Shown: one piece after another, positions 49,486-59,868 of the stretch
Layout of the letters: each line of letters begins with the position of its first letter
How positions within the stretch are numbered: position 1 is the stretch's first letter
NCBI RefSeq assembly: GCF_017795745.1
Contig: NZ_CP059067.1
Span: forward strand, 1-64,000
From: Rhizobacter sp. AJA081-3
GTDB taxonomy: Bacteria; Pseudomonadota; Gammaproteobacteria; Burkholderiales; Burkholderiaceae_C
Direction of reading: 5' to 3'
DNA length: 64,000 nt
Made by a program: the position numbers and the translations under genes
Notes under the pieces: model-generated
Told to the model about the DNA's origin: nothing
Database searches by the model: none
What the model saw: the letters and a program-made list of their open reading frames with translations, nothing else

Positions 49486-50762
49486 TGGACGACCCGAGCC
49501 GGCTCGATGCCACGGTGGCCGCGGCGTTGATCGCCCGCCGCGAACTGAGTGCCGAGGCGCTGCTGCGGGCGTGCCTGGCGCGCATCGCCGAGCGCGACGG
49601 CGAGTTGCGCGCCTTCGTCTGCCTCGACGTGCAGGGTGCGCTGGCGCAGGCCCGCGCGCTCGACGCCGGGCCGCCGCGCGGCCCCTTGCACGGCCTGCCG
49701 CTGGGCGTGAAGGACATCTTCGACACACGCGACCTGCCCACCGAATGCGGCTCGCCGATCTTCGCCGGCCACCGGCCGCGCGTGGATGCGGCGGCCGTGG
49801 CGCTGTGCCGCGAGGCCGGCGCGGTGGTGATCGGCAAGACCGTCACCACCGAGCTCGCCAACATGACGGCCGGGCCCACGCGCAACCCGTTCAACCCGGC
49901 ACACACGCCCGGCGGCTCGTCCAGCGGCTCGGCGGCGGCGGTGGCCGACTTCATGGTGCCGCTGTCCCTGGGGACGCAGACCGCGGGCTCGCTCATCCGG
50001 CCGGCGGCCTGCTGCGGCGTCGCCGGCTTCAAGCCGAGCTTCGGCCGCGTGCCGCGCGCCGGCGTGAAGCCGAACGCGGATTCGATGGACACCGTGGGCG
50101 GTTTCGGCCGCACGGTGGCCGATGCGGCGCTGCTCGGCGCGGTGCTCACTGGCGACAAACGCCTCGTGCAGCAGCCTTTGCCCGACACGCTGCGCATCGG
50201 CCTCGTGCAGGGGCCCGACTGGGGCGAGGCCGAAGCCGACGTGCAGACTGCCTGGACGCGTGCCGTGACGGCGCTCGCCCCGCAGGCGCAGCGCTGCGAA
50301 GACGCGGCGTTGCCGGGCGACTTCGTCGATGTCGCCGCGGTGCAGGCTGCGCTGCAGGCGCACGAAACCGCCGCCGCGCTGGCCGACGAGCACCGCCGCC
50401 ACCGCGACCTGCTCAGCCCGGCCTTGATCGCGCTGCTCGACAAGGGCCGCGCGATCGACGCGACAGACATCGAGTCCCATCGCGCGCGCGCGGCACGTTG
50501 GCGAGGCGAGGTGGATGCGCTGTTCGATCGTTTCGACGTGCTGCTCGCGCCCAGCGCGCTCGACGAGGCGCCCGAGGGCCTGCAGCACACCGGCGACCCG
50601 CTCTTCTGCCGGCCCTGGAGCCTGCTCGGCCTGCCCTGCGTGCACCTGCCGTTCGCAAGCGGCTCCACCGGGCTGCCGGTGGGCCTGCAGCTCGTCGGCC
50701 GCTTCGGCGAAGACCATCGCCTGATGGCCGCCGCGCAGTGGGCGATGCAGCGCCTCGCGTGA
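49485..50762 (+). CDS. Amidase signature family hydrolase
   Basis: A 425-residue amide hydrolase. The Ser-cisSer-Lys triad is readable: Lys in PLGVKDIFDTRDL, the cis-Ser in TPGGSSSGSAAAVAD, and the nucleophile in LGTQTAGSLIRPAACCG. The length fits small-molecule amidases rather than GatA, which has extra conserved parts and gatB/gatC partners. Coupled to gshB by a one-base overlap (TGATG), so it may be expressed with it. It is convergent with the SHMT-like gene at three bases. Substrate unknown. Confidence 0.87.
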   Translation: MDDPSRLDATVAAALIARRELSAEALLRACLARIAERDGELRAFVCLDVQGALAQARALDAGPPRGPLHGLPLGVKDIFDTRDLPTECGSPIFAGHRPRVDAAAVALCREAGAVVIGKTVTTELANMTAGPTRNPFNPAHTPGGSSSGSAAAVADFMVPLSLGTQTAGSLIRPAACCGVAGFKPSFGRVPRAGVKPNADSMDTVGGFGRTVADAALLGAVLTGDKRLVQQPLPDTLRIGLVQGPDWGEAEADVQTAWTRAVTALAPQAQRCEDAALPGDFVDVAAVQAALQAHETAAALADEHRRHRDLLSPALIALLDKGRAIDATDIESHRARAARWRGEVDALFDRFDVLLAPSALDEAPEGLQHTGDPLFCRPWSLLGLPCVHLPFASGSTGLPVGLQLVGRFGEDHRLMAAAQWAMQRLA

Positions 50763-50765
50763 TCC

Positions 50766-52076
50766 TCAGTTGATGAAGTGAAGCTCGCGGAAGCGGTGGC
50801 GGAAGGTTTCGACCTCGCGCGTCATGTCCTCGGGCCGGTCGCCCAGCGCCCGCACGATCAATGACGCGAGGTCGCCCATGTGCTCGGGTTTCATGCCCAG
50901 GCGCACGATCTCGGGCACGCCGAAACGCAGGCCGTTGATGTCGCCGGCCACCGGCGCGATCGGCAGCCCGATGCCGCAGGCGAGCAGGCCGGCGCGCGCC
51001 ATGCGTTTCGCAGCAGCCTGGCCGCCGCCCCAGCGCGCCGCCTCGACGGCGAACTGATGCGAGGTGGTGGCGCCGCGCGCCGCTGCGTACACGGGCAGGC
51101 CTTGCTTCTGCAACGCCTGCGCGAGCGCGCGGGCGGTGTCGCACATCGTTTGAGCGTAGGCCGAGCCGTGGCGCTTCCAGTCGACCAGTGTGACGGCCAG
51201 CGCGGCCACCCTGCCGGCGTCGAAGTTGGCGGTCAGGCCCGGGTAGGCGATCGCGTCGAGCCGCTCGGCCAGGCCGGCGTCGTTGCTCACCACCAGCCCG
51301 CCCGGCGGGCCGCCCAGGCTCTTGTAGGTGCTCATCGTCATCACGTGCGCGCCCTGCGCCAGCGGGTTGGCCCAGGTGCGGCCAGCGACCATGCCCGACA
51401 GGTGCGCGGCATCGAAGAGCAGCCTGGCGCCGACCTCGTCGGCCACCTCGCGCATCTGCACCACCGGGTGCGGGAACAGGTTGAGGCTGCCTCCGGCGCT
51501 GATCAGCTTCGGCTTCACCTCGCGCGCCAGCGCGCGCAGCGCCGCCACGTCGACGGTGTAGCCGTCGGCCAGCACCGGCGCGTGCACGATGTTCAGTCCG
51601 TACAGGCCCGCCGCGCCCGCCGCGTGGTGGGTGACGTGGCCGCCGATGTCGGCCGGCGGCGCGATGAGTGTGTCGCCGGGCTTGCAGGTCGCCATGAAGA
51701 CGTACAGGTTGGCCAGCGCGCCGGAGGCCACGCGCACCTCGGCGTACTTCGCGTCGAACACTTCGGCAGCGAGTTCGGCGGCGATCACCTCGATGCGCTC
51801 GATCGCCTCCAGCCCCATCTCGTACTTGTCGCCGGGGTAGCCCAGCGAGGCGCGCGAGCCCAGGCCGGAGGCCATCATCGCCTCGGCGCGCGGGTTCATC
51901 ACGTTGCTCGCCGGGTTGAGGTTGATGCCGTGCAGGTCGTGGATGCGGCGGTTCTCGGCGACCAGGCGGGCGATCTCGTCGAAGATCGCCGGCCCATCGA
52001 GCCTGGAAGTCTGTGCGGCGACGGTCTGCACCAGGTCTTCGCAGGGTGCAGGCACCCAGTGGCGTCGTTCAAGCAT
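50766..52076 (-). CDS. SHMT-like PLP-dependent enzyme with altered active-site segment
   Basis: A 436-residue fold-type I PLP enzyme closest to serine hydroxymethyltransferase (INLNPASNVMNPRAEAMMAS, GYPGDKYEMGLEAIERIEVI, FDAAHLSGMVAGR). The PLP lysine segment reads MSTYKSLGGPPGG, whereas classical GlyA has TTTHKTLRGPRGG: the histidine before the lysine is replaced by tyrosine and the nearby arginines by Gly and Pro. These changes near the cofactor and folate site suggest a different reaction, perhaps aldol cleavage of another beta-hydroxy amino acid. ATG 52076 gives the normal length. It is divergent from uup. Confidence 0.78.
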   Translation of the reverse strand: MLERRHWVPAPCEDLVQTVAAQTSRLDGPAIFDEIARLVAENRRIHDLHGINLNPASNVMNPRAEAMMASGLGSRASLGYPGDKYEMGLEAIERIEVIAAELAAEVFDAKYAEVRVASGALANLYVFMATCKPGDTLIAPPADIGGHVTHHAAGAAGLYGLNIVHAPVLADGYTVDVAALRALAREVKPKLISAGGSLNLFPHPVVQMREVADEVGARLLFDAAHLSGMVAGRTWANPLAQGAHVMTMSTYKSLGGPPGGLVVSNDAGLAERLDAIAYPGLTANFDAGRVAALAVTLVDWKRHGSAYAQTMCDTARALAQALQKQGLPVYAAARGATTSHQFAVEAARWGGGQAAAKRMARAGLLACGIGLPIAPVAGDINGLRFGVPEIVRLGMKPEHMGDLASLIVRALGDRPEDMTREVETFRHRFRELHFIN

Positions 52077-52120
52077 GGCGTGCGGGAAGGGCTGGGAATG
52101 GGGCCATCCTACGCCGCAGC

Positions 52121-52126
52121 GACAAT
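52121..52126 (+). promoter_or_regulatory. -10-like hexamer GACAAT before uup
   Basis: GACAAT ends seven bases before ATG 52133 with no ribosome-binding site between them, consistent with a leaderless start. Confidence 0.33.
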
Positions 52127-52132
52127 CGGGCG

Positions 52133-54025
<1,893 letters not shown>

Positions 54026-54028
54026 GGC

Positions 54029-54769
54029 TCAGAACCAGCCGTCGCGCACCGCGTCCGGGTGCGAGCGGCTGACGATCAGCCCCGACTGCAGGTACAGCGC
54101 ATTGAGCAGCCGGGTGGCGCGCTCGCGGTCCATGCCCGGCCACTCGGCCAGCTCGCGCAGCGAGGCGCTCTGCCGAGCCAGCCGCTGGATGGCCGCCATC
54201 ACCGCGCCGCTGGCCGGCAGGGCGGAGGCGTCCAGGCTCGGTGCGACGCGGTAGACCGCCGGGCCGGCGATCTCGGGCAGCAGTTCGCGGCGCAGGCCGC
54301 GCATCGCCATCTCCCACAGCAGTGGGGCCAGCGCATGGTGCATGTGCTCGGCTCCGACCAGGGCGGCCTGCTCGTCGCCCGGCGGGCGCAGCAGGGCCGG
54401 CTCGACATGCATCACGCGCAGGTCCAGCAGGTGCTTGCCGATCAGCTCCTCCATCGGCACCGGGCAATGCACCAGGCGCTCCTGCGCGAACACGGTCAGC
54501 GGCACGACGCGGTCGCCGCACTGCAGGTGGATGGTCACGCGCTTGGCGTGGCGCACGCAGGCGGCCATGACTTCGACCACCTCGGAGGCGCCGCCGTCAT
54601 GGCCGAAGCGCAGCAGGTCCGCGCGCAGCGACGGGCTGAGCTGCGAGATCCGCGTGCTGATGCCGCCCGGCTCGGCGTGCAGTTCATCAAGGTAGCGCTG
54701 GTAGGCGCTCGCGCGCATCAACTCCGGCTCCCCGATGGGGATGGTGGGCTGGAACAACTCGCTGTTCAT
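54029..54769 (-). CDS. Protein of unknown function
   Basis: A 246-residue soluble protein I do not recognise. No signal peptide or membrane helix. The middle has alternating hydrophobic segments (RVTIHLQCGDRVVPLTVFAQ, HCPVPMEELIGKHLLDLRVM) and the end has a helical stretch (ASLRELAEWPGMDRERATRL, LNALYLQSGLIVS) that resembles a small winged-helix. Two GTG codons precede ATG 54769 in frame; I use the ATG. It is convergent with uup (3 bases) and 30 bases downstream of the MocR gene, so it could be in the same transcript as that regulator. Confidence 0.7.
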   Translation of the reverse strand: MNSELFQPTIPIGEPELMRASAYQRYLDELHAEPGGISTRISQLSPSLRADLLRFGHDGGASEVVEVMAACVRHAKRVTIHLQCGDRVVPLTVFAQERLVHCPVPMEELIGKHLLDLRVMHVEPALLRPPGDEQAALVGAEHMHHALAPLLWEMAMRGLRRELLPEIAGPAVYRVAPSLDASALPASGAVMAAIQRLARQSASLRELAEWPGMDRERATRLLNALYLQSGLIVSRSHPDAVRDGWF

Positions 54770-54799
54770 CACCACGGCATTCTCGCTCGTTACGCTTGG

Positions 54800-56254
54800 T
54801 CACGAAAGGGGCTGCAGCGTCTCTCGGGCGCGCTGCAGCGCCTGCCAGAACCGGGCGTCCTGCGTGGTGGCGAAGTTGATGCGCATGAGATTCGTCGGCC
54901 GGTGCGTGGCATGGAAGAGCGCGCCCGGCGCGATCAGCCAGCCGTCATCATGCATGACCTGAGCGAGCCGCTCGGTGTCCACGCCGGTGTCGACCCAGCC
55001 GAACAGGCCCCGTGGATCGGCGGCGAAACGGCAGCCGTGGGCTTGCGCCAGCTCCACCGAGCGGCCGCGCGCGGCGTCCAGCAGCCTCTGCACCCGCTCG
55101 GCATGGCGGCGAAGCAGGCCCTGCTCCAGGCAGTGAGCCAGCGCCAACTCCGTCATGGAAGGCGTGGTCAGGGTGGAGAGCAGCTTGGTGTCGATCAGGC
55201 GATCGACCAGCCGCGCCGGCGCGGCGATGTAGCCGACACGCCAGCTCGGCGTGAGGATCTTCGAGAAGCCCGAGACGTAGAGCGTGCGGTCCAGCGCATC
55301 GAGCGCGGCCAGGCGCGGCAGGTGCGAAGGGGCCAGGTGGGCGTAGGTATCGTCCTCGACGATGGCCAGGTCGTGCGCCTGCGCGAGCTGCAGCACCTTG
55401 TGCGCCGACTGCAGGCTCAACGAGGCGCCGGTCGGGTTGTGCAGCACGGAGACGGTGACGTACAGGCGAGGGCGAGCAGACGCCGGCTGGGCCTCGATCA
55501 AGCGCTGCATGGTGGCCAGGTCGGGGCCGTCCGGCCCACGCGGTACAGGCAGGACGCGCATGCCCAGCGCCGCCAGCCGTGCGTACTCGACGGACCAGCC
55601 TGGTTCGTCGACCAGCACAGTGTCGCCAGGCTTGCACAGGGTGCGGGTGACAACATCCAGCGCATGGGTGGCGCCCACCGTGGTGATGATCTGCTCGGGG
55701 GAGGCGCTGATGCCGTGTTCGATCAGGCGGCTGGCGAGGGCGCGGCGCAGTCGCTGTTCGCCGGCCGGCTCGCCGTACTGCAGCGCGGTGCGGCCGAGCT
55801 GGGCGCTCACCTTGCGCATGGCGCTGGCGAGCAGGGGCTGGTCCAGCCATTCGGCGGGCAGCGTGCCGAGCCCGGGCATGGGTTGCGCGCCCGGCGGCTG
55901 GAACATGCCGCGGATCAGCGTGGTGGCGCTGATCGGCACCGGTGAGCGCGGCGCGGGCGCGCTGCGGCCCGGTCCCGGCGCGGACTCGGCGACCGGCCCG
56001 CGCACGTAGAAGCCGCGTTGGGCGCGCGCCTCGACCAGCCCCTGCGCCAGCAGTTGGTCATAGGCCGCCACCACCGTGGTCGGGCTGACCTCGTGCCGCC
56101 GCGCGCATTCGCGCACCGAGGGCAGGCGGGCGCCCGGTGCAAGCAGGCGCTGGCGGATGCGCTCGGCAAAACGCGCGGCGAGCTGGTCGGTCAGGGTGCT
56201 GTCGGCCTGTCGGGACAGGCGCATCGCAGCTGGGAGTGCAGCGGCATCGAGCAT
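54800..56254 (-). CDS. MocR/PdxR-type regulator (GntR HTH + aminotransferase fold)
   Basis: A 484-residue transcription factor. Residues about 15-85 are a GntR-type winged helix (QLAARFAERIRQRLLAPGAR, LPSVRECARRHEVSPTTVVA); the rest is an aminotransferase-like domain with the PLP lysine in YVSGFSKILTPSWRVGY and IVEDDTYAHL. Such proteins sense PLP or an amino acid and bind repeats in a divergent promoter. The divergent operon at 56346 has an amino-acid exporter and PLP enzymes, the expected kind of target. Repeats of TGTACTG lie in the 91-base gap. Confidence 0.9.
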   Translation of the reverse strand: MLDAAALPAAMRLSRQADSTLTDQLAARFAERIRQRLLAPGARLPSVRECARRHEVSPTTVVAAYDQLLAQGLVEARAQRGFYVRGPVAESAPGPGRSAPAPRSPVPISATTLIRGMFQPPGAQPMPGLGTLPAEWLDQPLLASAMRKVSAQLGRTALQYGEPAGEQRLRRALASRLIEHGISASPEQIITTVGATHALDVVTRTLCKPGDTVLVDEPGWSVEYARLAALGMRVLPVPRGPDGPDLATMQRLIEAQPASARPRLYVTVSVLHNPTGASLSLQSAHKVLQLAQAHDLAIVEDDTYAHLAPSHLPRLAALDALDRTLYVSGFSKILTPSWRVGYIAAPARLVDRLIDTKLLSTLTTPSMTELALAHCLEQGLLRRHAERVQRLLDAARGRSVELAQAHGCRFAADPRGLFGWVDTGVDTERLAQVMHDDGWLIAPGALFHATHRPTNLMRINFATTQDARFWQALQRARETLQPLS

Positions 56255-56275
56255 GGCTTGTGCTGGCCTGATCGC

Positions 56276-56323
56276 CAGTACAGTGAATGAGCAGATGCCG
56301 AAAAGTGTACTGCCACTGTGCTG
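56276..56323. promoter_or_regulatory. Candidate MocR operator: three TGTACTG-like repeats
   Basis: TGTACTG (56306-56312) and TGTGCTG (56317-56323) are direct repeats 11 bases apart, one helical turn. CAGTACA (56276-56282) is the same unit inverted. All lie between the divergent MocR and LysE-type genes, as expected for MocR binding sites. Confidence 0.5.
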
Positions 56324-56333
56324 GTGACGAACC

Positions 56334-56339
56334 TAGACT
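56334..56339 (+). promoter_or_regulatory. -10-like hexamer TAGACT before the LysE-type gene
   Basis: TAGACT ends seven bases before ATG 56346, just downstream of the repeats. No ribosome-binding site is visible; a leaderless operon start is possible. Confidence 0.38.
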
Positions 56340-56345
56340 GTTCGC

Positions 56346-56960
56346 ATGTCCGCAGAAGAACTCGCCGCCCTGCTGAGCTTCGCGACGGCGATGAGCTTCA
56401 CGCCGGGGCCGAACACGACCCTGTCGACCGCGCTCGGCGCCAACCTGGGCCTGCGGCGCGCGCTGCCTTTCATCGTGGCGGTTCCCGCCGGCTGGACGCT
56501 GATGATGCTGCTGTGCGGCCTGGGACTGGCGGCGCTGATCCTGGCGGCGCCGGCGCTGCGCCTGGCAGTCAAGTTCGGCGGCATCGCCTACCTCGTCTGG
56601 ATGGCCTGGAAGCTCGCCTCGGTGCGCACGCTCGGCGAAGTCAATGCGAAGCAGCTCGACGTCGGCTTCTGGCAGGGCGTGGGCCTGCAGTTCCTCAACA
56701 TCAAGGCCTGGATGCTGGCGCTGGCGCTGGCCGCCGGCTGGGTGACCAGCGCCGGCAGCCAGCCCGCCGCCAACCCGGGCGAGCGCCTGGCCATCGTCTG
56801 CGCGGTGATGGTGGTTTTCGCGCTCGCCAGCAACTTCAGCTATGCGCTGGCCGGCTCGCTGCTGCGCGGCTGGCTGGCGCAGGGCAGGCGCCTGGTCGTC
56901 TTCAACCGCGCGATGGCGGCCGTGCTGCTGGCCACCGCCTTCTGGCTGCTCGGCGCATGA
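56346..56960 (+). CDS. LysE/RhtB-family amino-acid exporter
   Basis: A 204-residue inner-membrane exporter with about six helices. The signature FATAMSFTPGPNTTLSTALG (with the conserved Pro-Gly-Pro) lies in the first helix; IKFGG-like VKFGGIAYLVWMAWKLASV and GVGLQFLNIKAWMLALALAA follow. Members export lysine, threonine, homoserine, cysteine or related compounds. First gene of an operon divergent from a MocR regulator; its stop overlaps the EamA start (ATGA). Confidence 0.9.
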   Translation: MSAEELAALLSFATAMSFTPGPNTTLSTALGANLGLRRALPFIVAVPAGWTLMMLLCGLGLAALILAAPALRLAVKFGGIAYLVWMAWKLASVRTLGEVNAKQLDVGFWQGVGLQFLNIKAWMLALALAAGWVTSAGSQPAANPGERLAIVCAVMVVFALASNFSYALAGSLLRGWLAQGRRLVVFNRAMAAVLLATAFWLLGA

Positions 56961-57859
56961 ACGCGGCGCGCACGGAGCACGACGAAGCGCGTGGCCTGTG
57001 GCTCGGGCTGCTCGGCGTCGTCATCTTCGCGATGACGCTGCCGATGACGCGGCTGGCCGTCGGCCCGGCTGTCGACCCGCAGCTGCCGCCGCTGTTCGTC
57101 ACCGCCGGGCGCGCGGCCTTCGCCGGGCTGCTCAGCGCGGTCTACCTGCTCGTCACCCGCGCCCCTTGGCCGCGCGCAGACCAATTGCCCACCTTCTACG
57201 TGTCGGCGCTCGGCACGGTGGTCGGTTTCCCGCTGTTCATCGGCCTGGCGCTGCGCCACGTCGACGCGATGCATGCCGCCGTGGTCACCGGGTTGATGCC
57301 GCTGGCCACCGCCGTGGCGGCGGCGATCTGGTTCCGCCAGCGGCCGTCCAACGCCTTCTGGGCCTGCGCGAGCGCCGGCTGCGCGCTGGTCGTCGCCTTC
57401 GCGCTGGTGCAGGGCAGCGGCCGCCTGACGCTGGCCGACGCGTTGCTGCTCGGTGCCGTGGCCAGCACCGCGATGGGCTACGTCGCCGGCGCGCAGCTGT
57501 CTGCGCAGATGAGTGCCGAGCGGGTGATCTGCTGGGTGCTGGTGCTCAGCCTGCCGCTGACGCTGCCGGTGGCCTGGTGGAGCTGGCCCGAGCAGCCGGT
57601 GCGCGCCGCGTCCTGGGGCGGCTTCGTCTACGTCACGCTGTTCTCGATGTGGCTGGGCTTCTTCGCCTGGTACCGCGGCCTGGCGCTGGGCGGCACGGTG
57701 CGTGTCAGCCAGGTGCAGCTGGTGCAGCCCTTTCTTTCCCTGCTGTTCGCCGTGCCCGTGCTCGGCGAACGGCTGGAGCCGCTCACCGTGGCCTTCGCGC
57801 TCGCGGTGATCGCCACCGTCTTCGTCGGCAAGAGACTGCCGGCCCATCGACCCGCCTGA
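56957..57859 (+). CDS. EamA/DMT-family transporter
   Basis: A 300-residue membrane protein with ten helices in two EamA repeats (LWLGLLGVVIFAMTLPMTRL; ADALLLGAVASTAMGYVAGA). The end reads QLVQPFLSLLFAVPVLGERL, typical of DMT exporters of amino acids or metabolites. It follows the LysE-type gene by ATGA overlap and precedes the aminotransferase by 12 bases. Two exporters side by side suggest two related compounds, or a safety outlet for the product of the operon enzymes. Confidence 0.89.
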   Translation: MNAARTEHDEARGLWLGLLGVVIFAMTLPMTRLAVGPAVDPQLPPLFVTAGRAAFAGLLSAVYLLVTRAPWPRADQLPTFYVSALGTVVGFPLFIGLALRHVDAMHAAVVTGLMPLATAVAAAIWFRQRPSNAFWACASAGCALVVAFALVQGSGRLTLADALLLGAVASTAMGYVAGAQLSAQMSAERVICWVLVLSLPLTLPVAWWSWPEQPVRAASWGGFVYVTLFSMWLGFFAWYRGLALGGTVRVSQVQLVQPFLSLLFAVPVLGERLEPLTVAFALAVIATVFVGKRLPAHRPA

Positions 57860-57871
57860 AACGAGAGCCCC

Positions 57872-59038
57872 ATGACCTTCCAGATGGCCCGCCGCGCCGA
57901 GCGCATGAACCCGTCGATCATCCGCGAGATCCTCAAGGTGACCGAGCGCCCCGGCATCATCTCGCTGGCCGGCGGACTGCCGTCGCCCGACAGCTTCCCG
58001 GTCGAGGCGATGCGTGCTGCCAGCGAACGGGTGTTGCGCGACGCGCCCCGCGAGGCCCTGCAGTACGCCGCCAGCGAGGGCTTCGCGCCGCTGCGCGAAT
58101 GGGTGGCCGCGCAGCTCGCCGCACAGGGCCTCAAGGCCGACGCCTCGCAGGTGCTCATCACCACTGGCTCGCAGCAGGGGCTGGACCTGGTCGGCAAGGT
58201 GCTCATCGACCCGGGAAGCGGCGTCGCCGTGGAGCGGCCCACCTATCTCGGCGCGCTGCAGGCCTTCGCCCCGTACGAGCCGGAGATCGTCTCGGTCGAG
58301 TGCGACGACGACGGCCCGATCCCGCAGGCGCTGGAGGCGGCGCGCGGTTCGCGCTTCCTGTACCTGCTGCCCAACTTCCAGAACCCGAGCGGCCGCTGCA
58401 TGAGCGCGGCGCGGCGCGCGCAGGTCTCCGACGCGGCGCGCGCGCTCGGCCTGCCGATCGTCGAGGACAACCCGTACGGCGACCTGTGGTTCGACACCGA
58501 GCCGCCGGCGCCGCTGGCCGCGCGCTGGCCCGAGGGCACGGTCTACCTCGGCTCCTTCTCCAAGGTGCTCGCACCGGGCCTGCGTCTGGGTTATGTGCTC
58601 GCACCGCCGGAACTCTTCCCCAAGTTGCTGCAGGCCAAGCAGGCGGCCGACCTGCACTCGCCAGGATTCAACCAGCGTGTCGTGCACGAAGTGATCCGAG
58701 ACGGCTTCCTGCGCGAGCACGTGCCGACCATCCGTGCCCGCTACAAGGCGCAGCGCGACGCGATGCGCGCGGCGCTCGAGAAGCACATGCCGGCCGGCTG
58801 CCACTGGAACGTGCCGGTGGGCGGCATGTTCTTCTGGGTCGAACTGCCCGAGGGCGTGGACGCCACCGCGATGCTGCCGAAGGCGGTGGAGCGCGGCATG
58901 GCCTACGTGCCCGGCGCCGCCTTCTTCGCCGACCATGCCAAGGCCAACACGCTGCGGCTGAGCTTCGTCACCGTCTCGCCGGCGCAGATCGAGCAGGGCA
59001 TCGCCATGCTTGCGCAGGCGATCAAGGAGGCCGCATGA
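57872..59038 (+). CDS. PLP-dependent aminotransferase (2-aminoadipate/MocR-like class I)
   Basis: A 388-residue class I aminotransferase. PLP lysine in YLGSFSKVLAPGLRLGYVLA; the substrate-binding start is IREILKVTERPGIISLAGGL and the middle reads LYLLPNFQNPSGRCMS. It is most like 2-aminoadipate and aromatic/kynurenine-type aminotransferases (LysN group). In the operon it lies between transporters and the PhzF gene, overlapping the latter by ATGA. It probably deaminates an amino acid handled by the exporters; substrate not fixed. Confidence 0.88.
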   Translation: MTFQMARRAERMNPSIIREILKVTERPGIISLAGGLPSPDSFPVEAMRAASERVLRDAPREALQYAASEGFAPLREWVAAQLAAQGLKADASQVLITTGSQQGLDLVGKVLIDPGSGVAVERPTYLGALQAFAPYEPEIVSVECDDDGPIPQALEAARGSRFLYLLPNFQNPSGRCMSAARRAQVSDAARALGLPIVEDNPYGDLWFDTEPPAPLAARWPEGTVYLGSFSKVLAPGLRLGYVLAPPELFPKLLQAKQAADLHSPGFNQRVVHEVIRDGFLREHVPTIRARYKAQRDAMRAALEKHMPAGCHWNVPVGGMFFWVELPEGVDATAMLPKAVERGMAYVPGAAFFADHAKANTLRLSFVTVSPAQIEQGIAMLAQAIKEAA

Positions 59039-59868
59039 GCCAGCGCAGCTTCACCCAGCTCGACGTCTTCACCGACACGCCGCTGCGCGGCAATCCACTC
59101 GCGGTGGTCCACGGCGCGGAAGGATTGTCCGACGCACAGATGCAGACCTTCGCGCGCTGGACCAACCTGAGCGAAACCACCTTCCTGCTGCCGCTCACGG
59201 ACGCCGCTGCCGACTACCGCGTGCGCATCTTCACGCCCGACCGCGAGTTGCCCTTCGCCGGCCATCCGACGCTGGGCAGCTGCCATGCGTGGCTGGCCGC
59301 GGGCGGCCAGCCGCACAGCGCGGACGAGGTCGTGCAGCAATGCGGCGTCGGCCTGGTGCGCATCCGCCGCGATGGCACGCGCCTCGCCTTCGCTGCGCCG
59401 CCGCTGCGCCGCAGCGGCCCGGTCGAACCGGAGGTGCTGGCGCAGATCGTGCGCAGCCTGCGCATCCCAGCCGACGCCATCCGCGCCTCGAACTGGGTCG
59501 ACAACGGCCCGGGCTGGGTCGCGGTGATGCTCGGCTCGCGCGACGAGGTGCTGGCGCTGCAGCCGGACTTCACGGCGATGCGTGGCCTGGAACTCGGCGT
59601 CGTGGCGCCGTGGTCCGGTGGCGATGCGCAGTTCGAGGTGCGCGCCTTCGTGCCCTCGCTCGGCGTGCCGGAAGATCCGGTCACCGGCAGCCTGAACGCC
59701 GGCCTGGCGCAGTGGCTGATCGGCGCCGGCCTCGCCCCCGAGCGCTACGTCGCGGCGCAGGGCACGGCGCTCGGGCGCAGCGGACGGGTGTTCGTCGAGA
59801 AGCGCAGCGACACGGTCTGGATCGGCGGCGACAGCGTCGTCGTCGTGAGCGGGCAGGTGAACCTGTGA
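59035..59868 (+). CDS. PhzF-family isomerase/epimerase
   Basis: A 277-residue protein of the diaminopimelate-epimerase fold. PhzF features: QLDVFTDTPLRGNPLAVV, the catalytic glutamate in NLSETTFLLP, ELPFAGHPTLGSCHAWL, and EDPVTGSLNAGLAQWL. True PhzF makes phenazines, but no other phenazine genes are here, so it is likely an isomerase or epimerase for an amino-acid-like substrate. It overlaps both neighbours by four bases (ATGA, GTGA), the strongest translational coupling in the window. Confidence 0.9.
   Translation: MSQRSFTQLDVFTDTPLRGNPLAVVHGAEGLSDAQMQTFARWTNLSETTFLLPLTDAAADYRVRIFTPDRELPFAGHPTLGSCHAWLAAGGQPHSADEVVQQCGVGLVRIRRDGTRLAFAAPPLRRSGPVEPEVLAQIVRSLRIPADAIRASNWVDNGPGWVAVMLGSRDEVLALQPDFTAMRGLELGVVAPWSGGDAQFEVRAFVPSLGVPEDPVTGSLNAGLAQWLIGAGLAPERYVAAQGTALGRSGRVFVEKRSDTVWIGGDSVVVVSGQVNL

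Noticed and set aside
59035-59868. Phenazine biosynthesis from the PhzF gene
   Set aside because: No other phz genes nearby; PhzF-fold proteins are widespread outside phenazine pathways.
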